A DNA stretch of 64,000 nucleotides from Ophiodon elongatus. Taxonomy: Eukaryota > Chordata > Actinopteri > Perciformes > Hexagrammidae. Under the pieces are notes generated by a model. The model ran no database searches, had not been told where the DNA came from, and worked only from the letters and a program-made list of their open reading frames with translations. The position numbers were made by a program, and so were the translations under genes. Shown one piece after another: positions 39,907 through 51,889 of this stretch; the first letter of the stretch is position 1, and each line of letters opens with the position of its first letter. The stretch is taken from assembly GCA_016806645.1 (NCBI GenBank), contig JACSYO010001810.1, forward strand, positions 2,824,001 to 2,888,000. Reading direction: 5' to 3'.

Positions 39907-40886
39907 GGACCGCGTCTCTTCCTGCTTTAAAGTAATTATTCGTACAAGTTGGACAATAAATTGGAAATCCACCGCAACACCTCTCGCAATCGTAAACACT
40001 TTATGACTTGTTCTTCTACGTTTCAAATCCACTGTTTTTAAAAAAAGTGAAATCCAGCATACAGACTGTAACCTCTTAGAATTAAAGAGCGATTTGAATC
40101 AATTTAATCTCTGCCAATTCATTTGTTGGCTGCAAAAAAAGAAAATAGTAAATAGTGACACACGGACTATGGGTTGAATTGTGTGTCCTATTTGTTAAAT
40201 TTGTTAACATTATGATGCAGTCGTACTGAAAATAAAACCTCTGGGGTTATTTTTCTATAATAAAAAAAAAGCTAATTGCGGAAAGGAAATAAACCAGTAT
40301 GCCAGAAACATACAGAGAAACGTATTAAATACATGAAAGGTTAATGTTAACACATTTATGTTTGAGACTAAATGGAAAATTTGCTTTGGTTTATGAAAAA
40401 GCAAAATACACGCCTCTGTTTTCCCTTCACACATATTAGGGCGACAATTTCAAGGTAAAGGTATTTTTGTGTCAATGCAGGATTTAGTGATGCCGTGTGT
40501 GTGTACCCACAATAGACAGCAGTCGTGCAGCTGTGAAAATGTTTTATATACAACTCCAAATTCTTAACAACTATAAGCATTACACATAGACACGTTTCCT
40601 ACTGACAAGGGAGGCTCAACAAATCTGACAAACTTGCTGTTGCGGTTGAGTGAAATGCAAAACAGAGGAAAACATCAGATTAATCAGTATTTGACGGATC
40701 CAGTCTGAGTGTCACAAAGACAAATTCCTGCATGTGCGATTTGGAGGCCAACACTGTATGGACACTGACGCGCAATAGTACTCTAGGGGGTCTAAAAAAA
40801 ATAAAATGGCTACCGATGCTCCTACCAAAATGAATTTAATTGTTCAGATGGCTTCCTTGGTACAAATGTGTCAAAAGGCAGTGATT

Positions 40887-42148
40887 TCATTGCAGCTCTC
40901 TGCCGCTCCTCTCTCTGTTCATCTTCTTCATTTTCATCCTCCTGTTCTGGAACCAGATCTTCACTTGTCTCTCGGTTAAACTGAGTATGCGGGCCACTTC
41001 ATAGCGTCGGTCTCTTGTCAAATACATGTTGAAGAGGAACTCCTTCTCCAGCTCTAAAGTCTGATATTTGGTGTACGGGCATCGCTTCTTTCTCGTGGAG
41101 CGTGCGTGAATCCAGTTTGCTGCAGGGTTGCCTGAAAAAACAGATACAAGTAAAGACACGTGATGAGGACCTTTATCGTTTTAAACTGCCCTGTATTATT
41201 ATCAAATTGGGGTACGGGAAGCTGTGAGCACACATGCTGTGTAGGAAAAGCAAAATGACAAATTGTTTAATAAACAACGCTCACATATTGCTATTTAGGG
41301 CCTACGTGTTTTCTGTTATTACTGGTAAAGAAAATAACATCCAGATATATCCCTAAAGTCATCTCGGGGAAAATCTCATCAAAAAGGAGCAACGTGCTTC
41401 TATTTGGGGTGTCCTGTGACATGAAAAACTTTAGGATCCTCTGTAATAACCCTAGCAGGGCGGGTTTTTCCCCTTCCCGAGCCGAGCTATAGTAGCCTAC
41501 GAGACACTTTTATAGGTTAGTAAAACCTCCAGTTTTACACACCCAGCTCGTACAGTTCTTAAGGTTGTAAATCAGGATTGGCTATTTCGTTTACTTACTT
41601 GGGTCAAGTTGGTGTTTCTCCTCTTTGGGCTCGCTGTGGATCGAAAGTTCACTTCCACTGTGCTCTTTGGTCGCTTTTTCCTGACACTCCGATACTCCGC
41701 ACGCGAATTCACCGGCGAGCGGCCGAGCCTCCGCCTCCAACGTGTCGCACTCCGTGGCTTTCGGTGGCAAGACCTCCGGCTTTGTTCCGTACGAGCGGCC
41801 GCCGGAGTGAAATCCGGCGAACGAAACGTGGTTGGAGATGGGGTCCATCCAGGAGCGGACGCCCACATATCTGCCGTCCGAGGCGGGGAGATGAGACTGG
41901 TGGTGGTGGTGGTGGTGCATGTACGGGTGATAAATCCCCTGCGGGTGGACCGAGGACCAAGACGAGGAGAAAACGGCGGACTTTGGTGCAAAATGGCAAG
42001 AGGAGAAGTCGGCGTTGTCCCCAGCACCTGACGGCCTCGGGGTCACCGTGTGCGGAGCCTGAATAAAGCGAGCACCGTACGCGTCCTCCGGCTCCTGCCC
42101 CATTATAGCGTCCACATAGCAGTTACTGAGAGTGCCACTGGAAGACAT
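40887..42148 (-). CDS. hoxd9a: Homeobox protein Hox-D9a (two coding exons)
   Basis: Paralogue-group-9, AbdB-like Hox transcription factor acting in trunk axis and pectoral fin patterning. Exon 1 is 41599-42148 and exon 2 is 40887-41131. Donor CCCAA/GTAAGT and acceptor TTTTCAG/GCAACC join in phase 1 (AGC) to give 264 residues. The N-terminus [17 protein letters not shown] is group-typical. A second in-frame ATG seven codons upstream (42169) is possible. A six-histidine run is at residues 78-83. The group-9 motif [13 protein letters not shown] precedes the homeodomain (about 196-255; [30 protein letters not shown]). The C-terminus is short, RERSGRELQ. The intron is 467 bp. Large antisense ORFs over exon 1 are shadows of its GC-rich composition. 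Confidence 0.97.
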
Positions 42149-42247
42149 TTTTGATCTCTTCCTACTCATATAATAAGGGTTGAACTGTTACGGGAAGCGT
42201 CCCTCTATGAACAATCATAGTATTTTTGCTGGCCTGCATCTACAGGG

Positions 42248-42283
42248 ATTGGTTACATGGATCACGTGGTCATATTTACCAAT
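42248..42283 (-). promoter_or_regulatory. hoxd9a promoter module: E-box plus CCAAT
   Basis: CACGTG at 42263-42268 with CCAAT at 42279-42283, a gap of 10 bp, about 115 bp upstream of the start. A second CCAAT in the opposite orientation (ATTGG) is at 42248-42252. Same order and spacing as at hoxd4a and hoxd10a. Confidence 0.5.
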
Positions 42284-42523
42284 ACAGCGAGTAAATCAAT
42301 CCTGCCCTTGCTCTTTTTTCCCCCGTCAGGTTTAATTTAGCTTTTCATTTCACATATAATAAAATAAAATAAAGAACCATCAGATGTGACTGGGGGAGAA
42401 AATCGCTCAAATGAATGCAAATGTCTTTTCTTTTTTTATATAGGCGGTGGCTGCAGGACGCTGCAACAATACAATCAGCTAAAAAAAAAGGGAATAAGAC
42501 ACATTCATCTCCTACACACAGTC

Positions 42524-42562
42524 TTAATGTTGGAGAAAACTATTTTAATGTTGGAGAAAACT
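42524..42562. repeat. Two-copy 18-bp direct repeat
   Basis: TTAATGTTGGAGAAAACT occurs at 42524-42541 and again at 42545-42562. It lies about 0.4 kb upstream of the hoxd9a start. Confidence 0.9.
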
Positions 42563-43128
42563 CTCCTAATATCATCCTGATACCCCCAATGCTTGTAAAA
42601 TGCTTTATAGACTTACGGAGTCCTCGTAAAATAGATGTAATAACATGTTGTAAAATAACAGAAGCCATTTCCGTTCACAATGCGGTGTATCCTTGGTTGT
42701 TATTCGGCGACTAAACATTTTTCTGGGTTAGCTTCAATTTTAAAGGCTAAACCGGAAACGGCAGTTGTGAAATTATTGTATTCATTCAAAGGAGGGCAAT
42801 AATGTCTTTATGCATCAATAAATGTTTTATGAGGTGCGTGTGATTATACATGCCGTCAATAAAAGAAACAGAAAAACAGGCTTGGAGAAGTCCGTCTGTG
42901 TGTTGCTGTCTGAAAGGTGTGAGCTCGTTTTAAATAGTCCACATCTCGCCTTTTTTTTTGTTTAGCAGAAATTAACGTTTGAGCTTCTTTTAAAAAAAAA
43001 AAAGAGTTTGTTGACCTTCAAATATGTTCAAGATCTAGGTCAGATCCGCAGACTGGATCAGACCAACAGTGGCGTGTCATTTCATCACCGATAGTCATAA
43101 AATATGAAGTTTAAAGTGTAAAATGAGA

Positions 43129-43170
43129 AGTTATTATGTACAATGAAAAGTTATTCTGTACAATGAAAAT
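43129..43170. repeat. Two-copy imperfect 20-bp tandem repeat
   Basis: AGTTATTATGTACAATGAAA is followed by a copy differing at one position (A to C). It lies between hoxd9a and hoxd10a. Confidence 0.8.
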
Positions 43171-43896
43171 TAATCCAACGTGGCTACTGGGGCCTGTGTG
43201 GCACAGGAGGAAGGAAGAGCCGAGTCTTGTCGGTGAAACTGTGCTTGAACGTAACAAAAACACGTGTGATGGTCCTTATAGGATGTTAGTTTAGTCACAA
43301 ACTGAACTGAGAATCAAAACAACATGTTTATTTCATTACACGACCTCCGCCTCTTTGCGTCGCTCTGCTGCTTGTACACAGAAAGGTTGGGACATGTTGT
43401 GTTACCTTGTTTTGATTTTGTTTTGTGCTTAATTTCACAAATATCACTTTCTAGTTTTCAGTTTGTCCTTGGAGAGCTGGAATATCTTTAAAATCATGTA
43501 ATAGTAGGCAAAATATTGTATCATAACAACTAAAAACAGCATGTATTAAAACTGCTGGTAGCCCACGAACTAAATATTTGAATTTAAGCGTGTAGGTTCA
43601 TCGTCAGATGCAGTGAAACAATGCAGTAATTTAGTAAAATTAGAAACTTATTTGGAAATTTTTTGGAACACAAATTGTTTTTTTTGCAGTATTGTGCAAT
43701 AGGCCCGTTTAGAAAGCCTCTTCCCTTTTTTTTTCCTCTTCAAAGCAGATTAAAGCAAACTATATGTCTGCGTCAGTACAAATAATACCGCATTTCGACA
43801 GTGATATAGCAATGTACCTGAAGTAATAGAAGACAAAATACTTTAGATAGCACATTTAGAAAGCATGAACAAACACAAAACAAGATTATTTGACAA

Positions 43897-43902
43897 TTTA
43901 TT
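43897..43902 (-). other. Probable hoxd10a poly(A) signal
   Basis: AATAAA on the minus strand about 400 bp after the hoxd10a stop. Motif evidence only. Confidence 0.35.
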
Positions 43903-44297
43903 GCAATATACATGCACAAACATGCAATAAATTCACAGATTGACATTGTTTTCCGCCATAGAAACATTTCACTGTGGAGCAAATGGCTTGCACTTACTAT
44001 AAAACAAATGTTGCACGACACGACAATAAATGTGCTTTCATGACTGAAAATAGGAAATCTTTTCCAAACGCAACACAATAGAACATTCACGTCTACTGGC
44101 TAAAGGGAAGACATCTATACTTCTCCAATAATTTAAGACCAAAAAATGTTACCCTGTGATGGAATAAAACAAATACACGACGAATTGGCTTATATGGTCA
44201 CAGTTTCGTTGAAATTGAAGATAAACGTCTGACGCCACTACAGCATCAAACTAAATATGAGGAAATAAAAGACAGCGAACCACGGACACATGCACGC

Positions 44298-46063
44298 TCA
44301 CGAAAAGGTGAGATTTGAGGTCAGTTCACGGATGCGGTTCTCTCTGTTCATTTTCTTCAGTTTCATCCTGCGGTTCTGAAACCAGATCTTGACCTGCCTG
44401 TCGGTCAGGTTGACGCCCCTGCTGATCTCTAGGCGGCGCTCTCGGGTCAGATACATATTGAAGAGGAACTCCTTCTCCAACTCCAAGGTCTGGTGCTTTG
44501 TGTAGGGACATCTTTTCTTTCTCCCACTTTTTGCAGTTAACCAGTTGCTTGTCGGCGGGTCGCAGACTGCAAAGATTCAAACCATTGACAGGATTCAGTA
44601 TTTCAGAGATTCAGCTTGGACAAACTCTCACCTGCTGCTTTGGATTTTACCTCGGGGAAATAACACATATTATAAATGTTTCCCCAGAATAAATAACATG
44701 CAGGGGATGTTATTAGTCACGTACTAGACACCACTAATAAAATATAAATATAATGAAACCCCCAACTGATCAAACCACGCACCAGAAACACCTCTTTACA
44801 CAGCTTGACATATGATGCAATACTATTAATTTGATCAAAGCTTTAAATGTATTAAAATGTTTGCTTACATTGTTAAAATGATCAACTTTAAATAAAACAT
44901 CAAACTAATTGTGTCATGTTCTAGAGACAGAGACTCAACTATCCTGAATTGCACTGCTGCAAATGCACCAATTTTAGAAGCTTCTGGAGTGATTACATTT
45001 TGCATTTATGCAACAAGTATGGCAACGATTTCAGGTTGTGAAAACCCGTGCAATATGCCCAAATACAAGACAACAAAGTGAAATGTTTTTTTCATGCACA
45101 TTATTTTAATTTACATATCTGAGGAAAGAGGGACACAGTCTACATGCTGCATGGTAAAAACCGCTCTCTGTTGCCCATTACTGCAACCCGAGAAAGACTG
45201 TCATTAAACATTACGACTTTAGGGTTGTTTGTGTTTTATACTTGGTTTTATGATGCTGGAGCCTTCTCGGCGCTGCAGCGACACAAGATAAAAGCTTTCA
45301 TTGTAGCCAACCCACCTTTTCCTTCCTTCTGTTGCAGCTCCGGACTGGACACAGAGCCTTCCATATTGCACTTTTTCTCCCTGGAGCTGGACTTGAGGTC
45401 CGGGCTTTCTACGGGGACCGGTGTCCTTGAGGTCTCGTGGTTTTGTGGGACGTCCTCGCTTTTCTTTTCCACCTCTGCAAAATTTGAAGGCGCCGATGAG
45501 GGCTGCGGTTTCGGGGTGACCCGGCTGAGCTGCGTCAGTGTTTGGTTTGGACTCGGCGGCTCATGGCAGTAGTTTTCCTGATGCTTCCCATTCGCATAAG
45601 TTTGACTCAGTCTGAAATAGCCCGGAACCGGGATCTCGGGACCATCGACCGGACACGATTCGGAAATAACGTTAGAATATGCAGGGAGCTCTGTCGAGCT
45701 GACTTTTTGTACTCTCTTATCGGAGTACATGCAGCAGTTACTCTCTTCCTTTATGCTCTGTGAAAATGTACAGTTTGACATCTGGTTGGACGGCTGTATT
45801 CTGCAGGGTCTATTCGGATCAGTCCAGTTATCTATTTGAGGTATGTACGAGTGGACATTCATGCCCATATTTTGGTGGTTGACCTCCCCTCTTTTGCCGA
45901 AAGACGGCAGGAGTCCACAGGTTTGCATTCCGTAAGTTCCCATTTCTGAGCCAGACGGCATATACATGTTGCTGCTGGAGTAAAAGCTGTCCGACCTGCA
46001 AGCACCAATTAAAGAGTCCACTAAAAATGTATTTGCCGCAGGAGAGCTACTGGGAAAGGACAT
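44298..46063 (-). CDS. hoxd10a: Homeobox protein Hox-D10a (two coding exons)
   Basis: Paralogue-group-10 AbdB-like Hox transcription factor used in posterior trunk, spinal cord and fin patterning. Exon 1 is 45316-46063 and exon 2 is 44298-44566. Donor AAAG/GTGGGT and acceptor TTTGCAG/TCTGCG join in phase 1 to give 338 residues, matching the family length. The N-terminus [20 protein letters not shown] is near identical to other Hox10 proteins, and an in-frame TAA three codons upstream fixes the start. The motif [19 protein letters not shown] leads into the homeodomain (about 264-323; [11 protein letters not shown]), and the end [12 protein letters not shown] is group-specific. The intron is 749 bp. 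A long CA repeat sits in the promoter about 160 bp upstream of the ATG. Confidence 0.97.
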
Positions 46064-46159
46064 TTTGGGGGGTTAAGATCTTTAGAGGAGAGAGATGTCC
46101 TTTGTAAGATGACATATCTAGGAAAAACAATCTCCGCGTAAGTCAGGATGCCTCCCGAC

Positions 46160-46179
46160 CACATGACAAGCCCACCAAT
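46160..46179 (-). promoter_or_regulatory. hoxd10a promoter module: E-box plus CCAAT
   Basis: CACATG at 46160-46165 and CCAAT at 46175-46179 with a 9-bp gap, about 97 bp upstream of the ATG. Same order and near-identical spacing as at hoxd4a and hoxd9a. The CA repeat begins about 42 bp further upstream. Confidence 0.5.
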
Positions 46180-46217
46180 GAGATTTGAAAATGGCCTTGA
46201 GACGCAGCCTCCTCTCC

Positions 46218-46220
<3 letters not shown>

Positions 46221-46298
<78 letters not shown>
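46221..46298. repeat. (CA)n microsatellite in the hoxd10a promoter
   Basis: About 39 CA units ending about 160 bp from the hoxd10a ATG, next to the E-box/CCAAT module. Confidence 0.95.
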
Positions 46299-46301
<3 letters not shown>

Positions 46302-46526
46302 TCGAACTCGTGGTCAACAGCGACACCTACAACACGGACTTGAAATTGGTTTGCAGGCAGTTCAACCAAACTGAAACAATCGCATTAAAAAAAAGACTAT
46401 TTGAGTTGCATCCGAAAATAGTCCACCTTCAAGTGGATTGTACGTGTGTAACAACTGCAACTCAATTAAATGTGTTCAATGAGTTAAATGCTTCAAAGGA
46501 GATGCGTGTCTTTGTGTGAGAGACAC

Positions 46527-46547
46527 GTGTGTGTGTGTGAGTGTGTG

Positions 46548-46594
<47 letters not shown>
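46527..46594. repeat. (GT)n microsatellite upstream of hoxd10a
   Basis: Interrupted GT repeat about 230 bp beyond the CA repeat at 46221-46298 and on the opposite strand sense, so the two could pair. Confidence 0.95.
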
Positions 46595-46599
46595 AAATG

Positions 46600-49500
46600 C
46601 TGCTTTATATGGTGCATAGGGGACAACTGCAGACCATCTAAAAGAATGTAACCATCTCTACTAAATGTAATTATTACTTTTTTTCAATCAACCATTCATA
46701 CCAACAGAGTCCACATGTTTGCATATTACAGTCTTGGATATCGTTGAATTAAAATAAGAATGATAACAGTAATCAAAAATAAACATTGTTAATATTCTGT
46801 TTGCTCTGTCAAGCTTTCATTATTTCAGGGTTTGAGGTTTGTTATATTTCTTGAATGTTTTTTTTTTCCTCTTGATATTTTTCAATTCAACAGCACCAAA
46901 TTATTCAATGTAGGGACAACGGCCATTCAGATTTCCTGCTACATGTCAGCATCAAAATAAAGAATCTGGAAGGTAAAATGTTTTCATCATTCACCCATTT
47001 AAATTGATAAGCTTCTAGAAGCTCAGTATGCATGAAGGTCAACATCATAACCTTGCAAGGATTTACGTTTCAAATAAATTCCACTTACAACTGATAGAAA
47101 ACTGGTCCTTTATTATTTGCACAGATTATTAAGCACAATATATTGACATTTTTTCACAGGTATTATCGATCTTCAAAATAAACCCCTGGTGGTGTACAGC
47201 CTGGGGATTATTCTACTCAGGGATCCATTGTTTTAGTCTGCAAGGAAGTCGAATGCAAATGTGTTCAACAGTGTGCCTGTTAAACTCAGGGGAAAAAAAT
47301 AAAACAATTACCTGAAAATATCCACTGACCAAAAATATGAAGTTAGGCCACAACTATCGACGACCCTAGGTATTTTGCAAATAAACAAAACAGTAAATTC
47401 AGCTTGAAATAATGATATCTTTGGTATTTATGTGAAAAGCTTTAAATAGTCCTAAAACTTCTTTGAGAGTTGTGTAGATCCGACTGGAAGGCTCTTAGAT
47501 ATTTACATTTGGTGGTAAATAAACATATAGTAGAGTGTGGAAATCATCTCAACATCACAGGATTCACAGACAACAAAATAAAGGCTCGTTAACCCAAATT
47601 TAATCACTGAATAAGTGCAATACATTCATCGTTATACCACGTTCGGTTATTTTAATGGAAGAAAAAAAATAATTAGCCTAACAGATATCTGAAAAAACTG
47701 GCACCATTTTTCTTTTGATAATCATAATTCAAATAATGCAAATTGTTCAATGATACCGTTGGTCTAGTTTGCATATCACGTATCATGTGACACACTGAAC
47801 TGAAAAAACAAACTTTAATATGGAATATATTCTTTAAGTATAATCAACAATTCATATAGCACAAAATGTAGGCTACACAAGTACCGTAAAAGTGAACCTC
47901 GGGTTATAGTAGTAATAACAACAACAATGATAATAATAATAATAATAATAATAATAATAGCAATAATTATAATAATAATAATAATAATAATAATAAAAGC
48001 AATAATAATAATAATGATAATCTAAGGCAAATATTAGAAGATCCACTTATATTTCAAACATAACGGTAGAGCATATACAAGGTAAAACGTATAGCCTGAG
48101 GGTAGGGAGTTAAAAATGACACCGATATGGTTATTATCATTATTATTATTATTATAGGTTCAGGCAAAAAAATCGTCCTTTTTTGCAGTAACTCTTATTT
48201 TGTCAGAAGCAAATAGCTAGACGCAGATAATGGATAATATGATAACAGTTATACTGCTGCAACAGGAAATGTGAAGCACATTATGCGTCAATAATCTCCC
48301 ATAATGCTAGAATCTGGAGACAGATTTCAATGGTCTATAAGGTTGTGCGGCCTTCAAGTAAAGATTAAAGTCTGTATTTAAAAGATTCAGATGACAAATA
48401 CACGGAGTAAAATTCTATTCATTTAGTTTGTCCTTTGAAAACACTTGAACATGACTCGTAAATGTACTTGCCGTCTGGAAGACACGGGTGTTGCATCAGT
48501 TAAACTGGGCACTAAGTGAAATAAATAATGTGTATTAAAAATGAACTGGGCTCGTTTTCTTAAAGAATCATAGCCCGTACTGTTAAATGTTCTTTTACAC
48601 AAAACAATAGGTGATTTTGGACGTTAAAAAAATAAAATAAAATAAAGAAACGCAGGCCTATAATCGGTTGGAAACACTAAACAATGCAGGCCACTGGGTG
48701 CAGTTGGAATTAAAACTAAAATGTAAACAAAACCTGTGTTGAACGGATTATTCCTCCACTGAATGATTTTTATGCAGGTTAGAGGATACATTTGGCTGAA
48801 TTCTGCGTCTCCACTTGCAACCAAAGCTGCAAGTCTGCCCTCATGTGGATACACCGAGACTATCTCCACAGTTGGTCGTGTAATTTCACTGTAGGAGATG
48901 ATGACAACCCAATTAAACGCTTAATCAAACCCCAGTTTTCTACAGCCTTTTGGGGAAATAACCGTGGATGTGATGAACCACAAATGAAATAAACATGAAT
49001 CAACTATTTTTGTTTTTCATAGTAAAACAAGGGGTGCGATTGTTTCTGCGGAGTTGAAGTGAAAATAATTACATGAATGGTCAACAAAGTGACTGTTTGT
49101 GTCAAATGAATAAGTTTATTTACTCCGTTCCTTTAATGACAAAAATAATAACAGATATACATCAGACTGCTTGAGGTGAAGCAGCATGGGATCAAGTGGA
49201 ACTGCACAAATAAGGAATGGTTTCACCTGCATTAAGTCGAGATGGAAACGCGCTTTTTTCGACAACAATTACAAATCGTTCACCTCTGCAGCAATTTTAG
49301 AGGCATATAAGCCACATCTCGCCTATTGAGAATCATAGAAAAGCAGATAAACTTGAAAATTACTTAACCTTTCATACGGCGGTCCTTTTTTTAGAATATC
49401 CTCCATTTTATCCCATGCCAGCAAATAATACAAGTACCTAGAGATGTCAAAAAGGACTTAAATATGGACGGGATGGGCAGAAATCTCTTGAATTCTCCAA

Positions 49501-49800
49501 ACATGTGTAGCTTTGAGACAGGAAAGAGTATCAGAGGTCTTGTGGTCTGGGGGTTGGGACACCAAAGTCGAATAGCCCCCTATTTAGACATTTACAGCTG
49601 CGTTTATTGTACTGTCTAGACGGTTCAAGGTTTAGTAAACAATCCAGTGTTTGAAAGTAGAGGAAATAACGGGGCATACAGGCCTGCAAGCGCCAAATTT
49701 CTCCATTGATGAATCTTGAGGAAAATCCCCCTTTGCTCGTGTTATGTTGGCGTTTGTGGACTTGGTTAAGTTCATGTGACAAGTTTCGTGACTATGATAC
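46600..49800. other. hoxd10a-hoxd11a intergenic region
   Basis: AT-rich and non-coding; contains the AAT repeat. No gene or recognisable element otherwise. Confidence 0.5.
47909..48020. repeat. (AAT)n trinucleotide repeat
   Basis: Interrupted AAT repeat between hoxd10a and hoxd11a. Confidence 0.9.
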
Positions 49801-49818
49801 AACATTTGTCGTGTCTAC

Positions 49819-49824
49819 TTTATT
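49819..49824 (-). other. Probable hoxd11a poly(A) signal
   Basis: AATAAA on the minus strand about 370 bp after the hoxd11a stop. A second candidate at 49115-49120 would give a 3'UTR of about 1.1 kb. Confidence 0.35.
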
Positions 49825-50147
49825 TCACACCACAACGTGCATTACATGCGTCGTATAAAAGGGACATTACACAAGGAAGAAGCCTACATATATTTGATAT
49901 AAATAATATGGGAAGCACAGCTCGCACTTTGCTGGGATATTTGTTGCCAATACCACGAAAAATATATGAACACAAATAAATAAATGCAGAAATTAAGGAA
50001 ATATGGCATCTTGTTTGTTTTCCAAATGCTAGATTTATGTAAAAAAAAAAGAAAAAAGAAACGTTTGAACAACAATATGAAGGTTCAAATATGCCGAAGG
50101 GACCAGTCTTTAAAACATGTGTATAGCTCCTATAGTACTCCTCTCTC

Positions 50148-50151
<4 letters not shown>

Positions 50152-50180
<29 letters not shown>
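50152..50180. repeat. Short (GT)n in hoxd11a 3'UTR
   Basis: About 14 GT units, starting 16 bp past the hoxd11a stop codon. Confidence 0.9.
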
Positions 50181-50182
<2 letters not shown>

Positions 50183-50196
50183 AACTATGTGAGGTA

Positions 50197-51618
50197 TCAG
50201 AATAAAGGATTCCCAGTGAAATACTGTAGACGGTCGCGGTTCAGCTTTTTCTCTTTCATCCTCCTGTTCTGAAACCAAATCTTCACCTGCCGATCGGACA
50301 GGTTTAACATCCTGGACAGCTGAAGCCGCTTCTCTTTGTTTATGTACACGTTGAAGAAAAACTCTCGTTCAAGTTCTCGGATCTGGTATTTGGTGTAAGG
50401 ACACCTCTTCTTCCTGGATTTGGTTGATGAAGCTGCACAGCAGAAGCAAACGGGAAAAAAATTGAAGATCACGTTCTAAAATTTAGACTATAATGCAGTT
50501 AACAGGTTGAAGGTCACTTTTATTTATCTAATTATATTTCTGCACAAAGGCTCCTCTCTGTCGCACATACACGGACAAACACACACAATGAGAGATACAA
50601 AAAAATATTTTTTTTTCCATTCAAATGAACTGAACTGAATTGTATAGGGCAGTATATGCAGGTAGACTGCATTCCTTAAAATTGTTGTAATACCTGCATA
50701 ACATCACCTATAACACAATAAAATAACTTTAATAAAAAGATTTTCCTGAATTTATCAATACAAATCACTCCCAGCCCCACTGGCTTGTTATCAGACACAA
50801 GCCAACCTTTAAAGTGGGGTTTACTTAACGGTTTCCCATTGTAAATACCTTTACAACCGTAAACTAAATCTTATAGGGATATAAAAGCTTTTGCATGCTT
50901 ATAAAGAGTCACATAACCCTGAACGGTCTCGGTGGTTGACACATTGCAGTTCAGACAGCCCATTGTTTAACATGCACATCTCATATCCAAGACAAAGAGG
51001 AAAATACTCACTCTGTTGGTTGTTGTTCTTGTCGCCGCAGTTGGAGGACGAGTCCTCGTCGACGCTCCCGCTCGGGTCAGCTTTGTCCTGCTCGAGTTTG
51101 GTTAAAGCCTGATTGTTATCCGTAGCATCTGTGGGAGCAGCAGAGTCTGTCTTTTGTTTGGGGAGCTCCGCGTTGGGCTTGTCCGAGTTAGGATTGTCCA
51201 AGAACTGGTCGAAGACTTGGGGGAGAACCCCATTCCGGCCGGCACCGTTGAAGAAATTGCAGGGCGAGCTCGTACCTCCGTGGTGACCGTACAAAGACTC
51301 GTTTTTGAATATCACATCCGCCCTGCTGCTGGAGGACTGGATCAAGTCCCGATGCATTATCTCGTCCGTTGAGTAGTAAGACGCGTAATTGCCCCTGTAG
51401 TGCCATTTGCTGGGATGGTCCAGTCCATAATCCCTGAACGCGACTTCTCGGACAGGTTGGACTTGGGCTATGTTGGGGGAATAGGGGAAATTAATCTGAC
51501 ACGAAGTAGTCTGCGGTAAAAAGGAGGAGACTGATGTAAAATCTGGCGTCGAAACGTAATAAGTACAGCTCGGTAAATACATATTTGACGCACAGCTGCG
51601 ATCATCGTATTCCGTCAT
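50197..51618 (-). CDS. hoxd11a: Homeobox protein Hox-D11a (two coding exons)
   Basis: Paralogue-group-11 AbdB-like Hox transcription factor with roles in posterior axis and fin patterning. Exon 1 is 51012-51618 and exon 2 is 50197-50432. Donor CAACAGA/GTGAGT and acceptor TGTGCAG/CTTCAT join in phase 1 (ACT) to give 280 residues. The frame is open 70 codons further upstream, but homologues start at [18 protein letters not shown], so 51618 was chosen. Conserved blocks include [30 protein letters not shown] and [15 protein letters not shown]. The homeodomain is at about 208-267 ([31 protein letters not shown]) and the end is [10 protein letters not shown], identical to other Hox11. There are no alanine or glycine runs like those of mammals. 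The intron is 579 bp. Confidence 0.97.
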
Positions 51619-51859
51619 ATCTCTTCTTCCCCGTTTCCTCTTTGCAACAGAGGAGCGGAATTGGCAGCTTGGCTGTGTTAAACTTTGTCCATCTATAGCA
51701 CCACAGGCGCGTGGAAAGACCCCGCCAGGGAGAAAAAATCGGAAACGTAGGCAGACCTGCAATACATCTTGATCGATTCTTGAGGTAATTGTGTCATGTG
51801 ATCCAGCTAAGGAATTACCATACATCAATATCAGTCATTAAAAACTGACCGGAGAAACT

Positions 51860-51889
51860 CATGTGAGCGCATGCAAGGGACTCTATTGG
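51860..51889 (-). promoter_or_regulatory. hoxd11a upstream E-box and CCAAT
   Basis: CATGTG at 51860-51865 and an inverted CCAAT (ATTGG) at 51885-51889, about 242-270 bp upstream of the ATG. The CCAAT box is inverted and further from the E-box (19 bp) than at d4a, d9a and d10a. Confidence 0.35.

Noticed and set aside
41572..42066. Overlapping ORFs of 140-162 codons on both strands at hoxd9a exon 1
   Set aside because: They are shadows in GC-rich exon 1; only the frame with the Hox9 N-terminus and a valid splice donor is real.
42149..44297. mir-196 between hoxd9a and hoxd10a
   Set aside because: Searched for the mature sequence on both strands without success; miR-196 is not known from HoxD clusters.
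44316..44330. AGGTCAGTTCAC as a retinoic acid response element
   Set aside because: It lies in the hoxd10a coding region and lacks the proper half-site spacing.
47909..48020. Regular repeat spacing resembling an array
   Set aside because: It is a simple AAT repeat without spacers; there is no CRISPR-like structure in this eukaryotic window.
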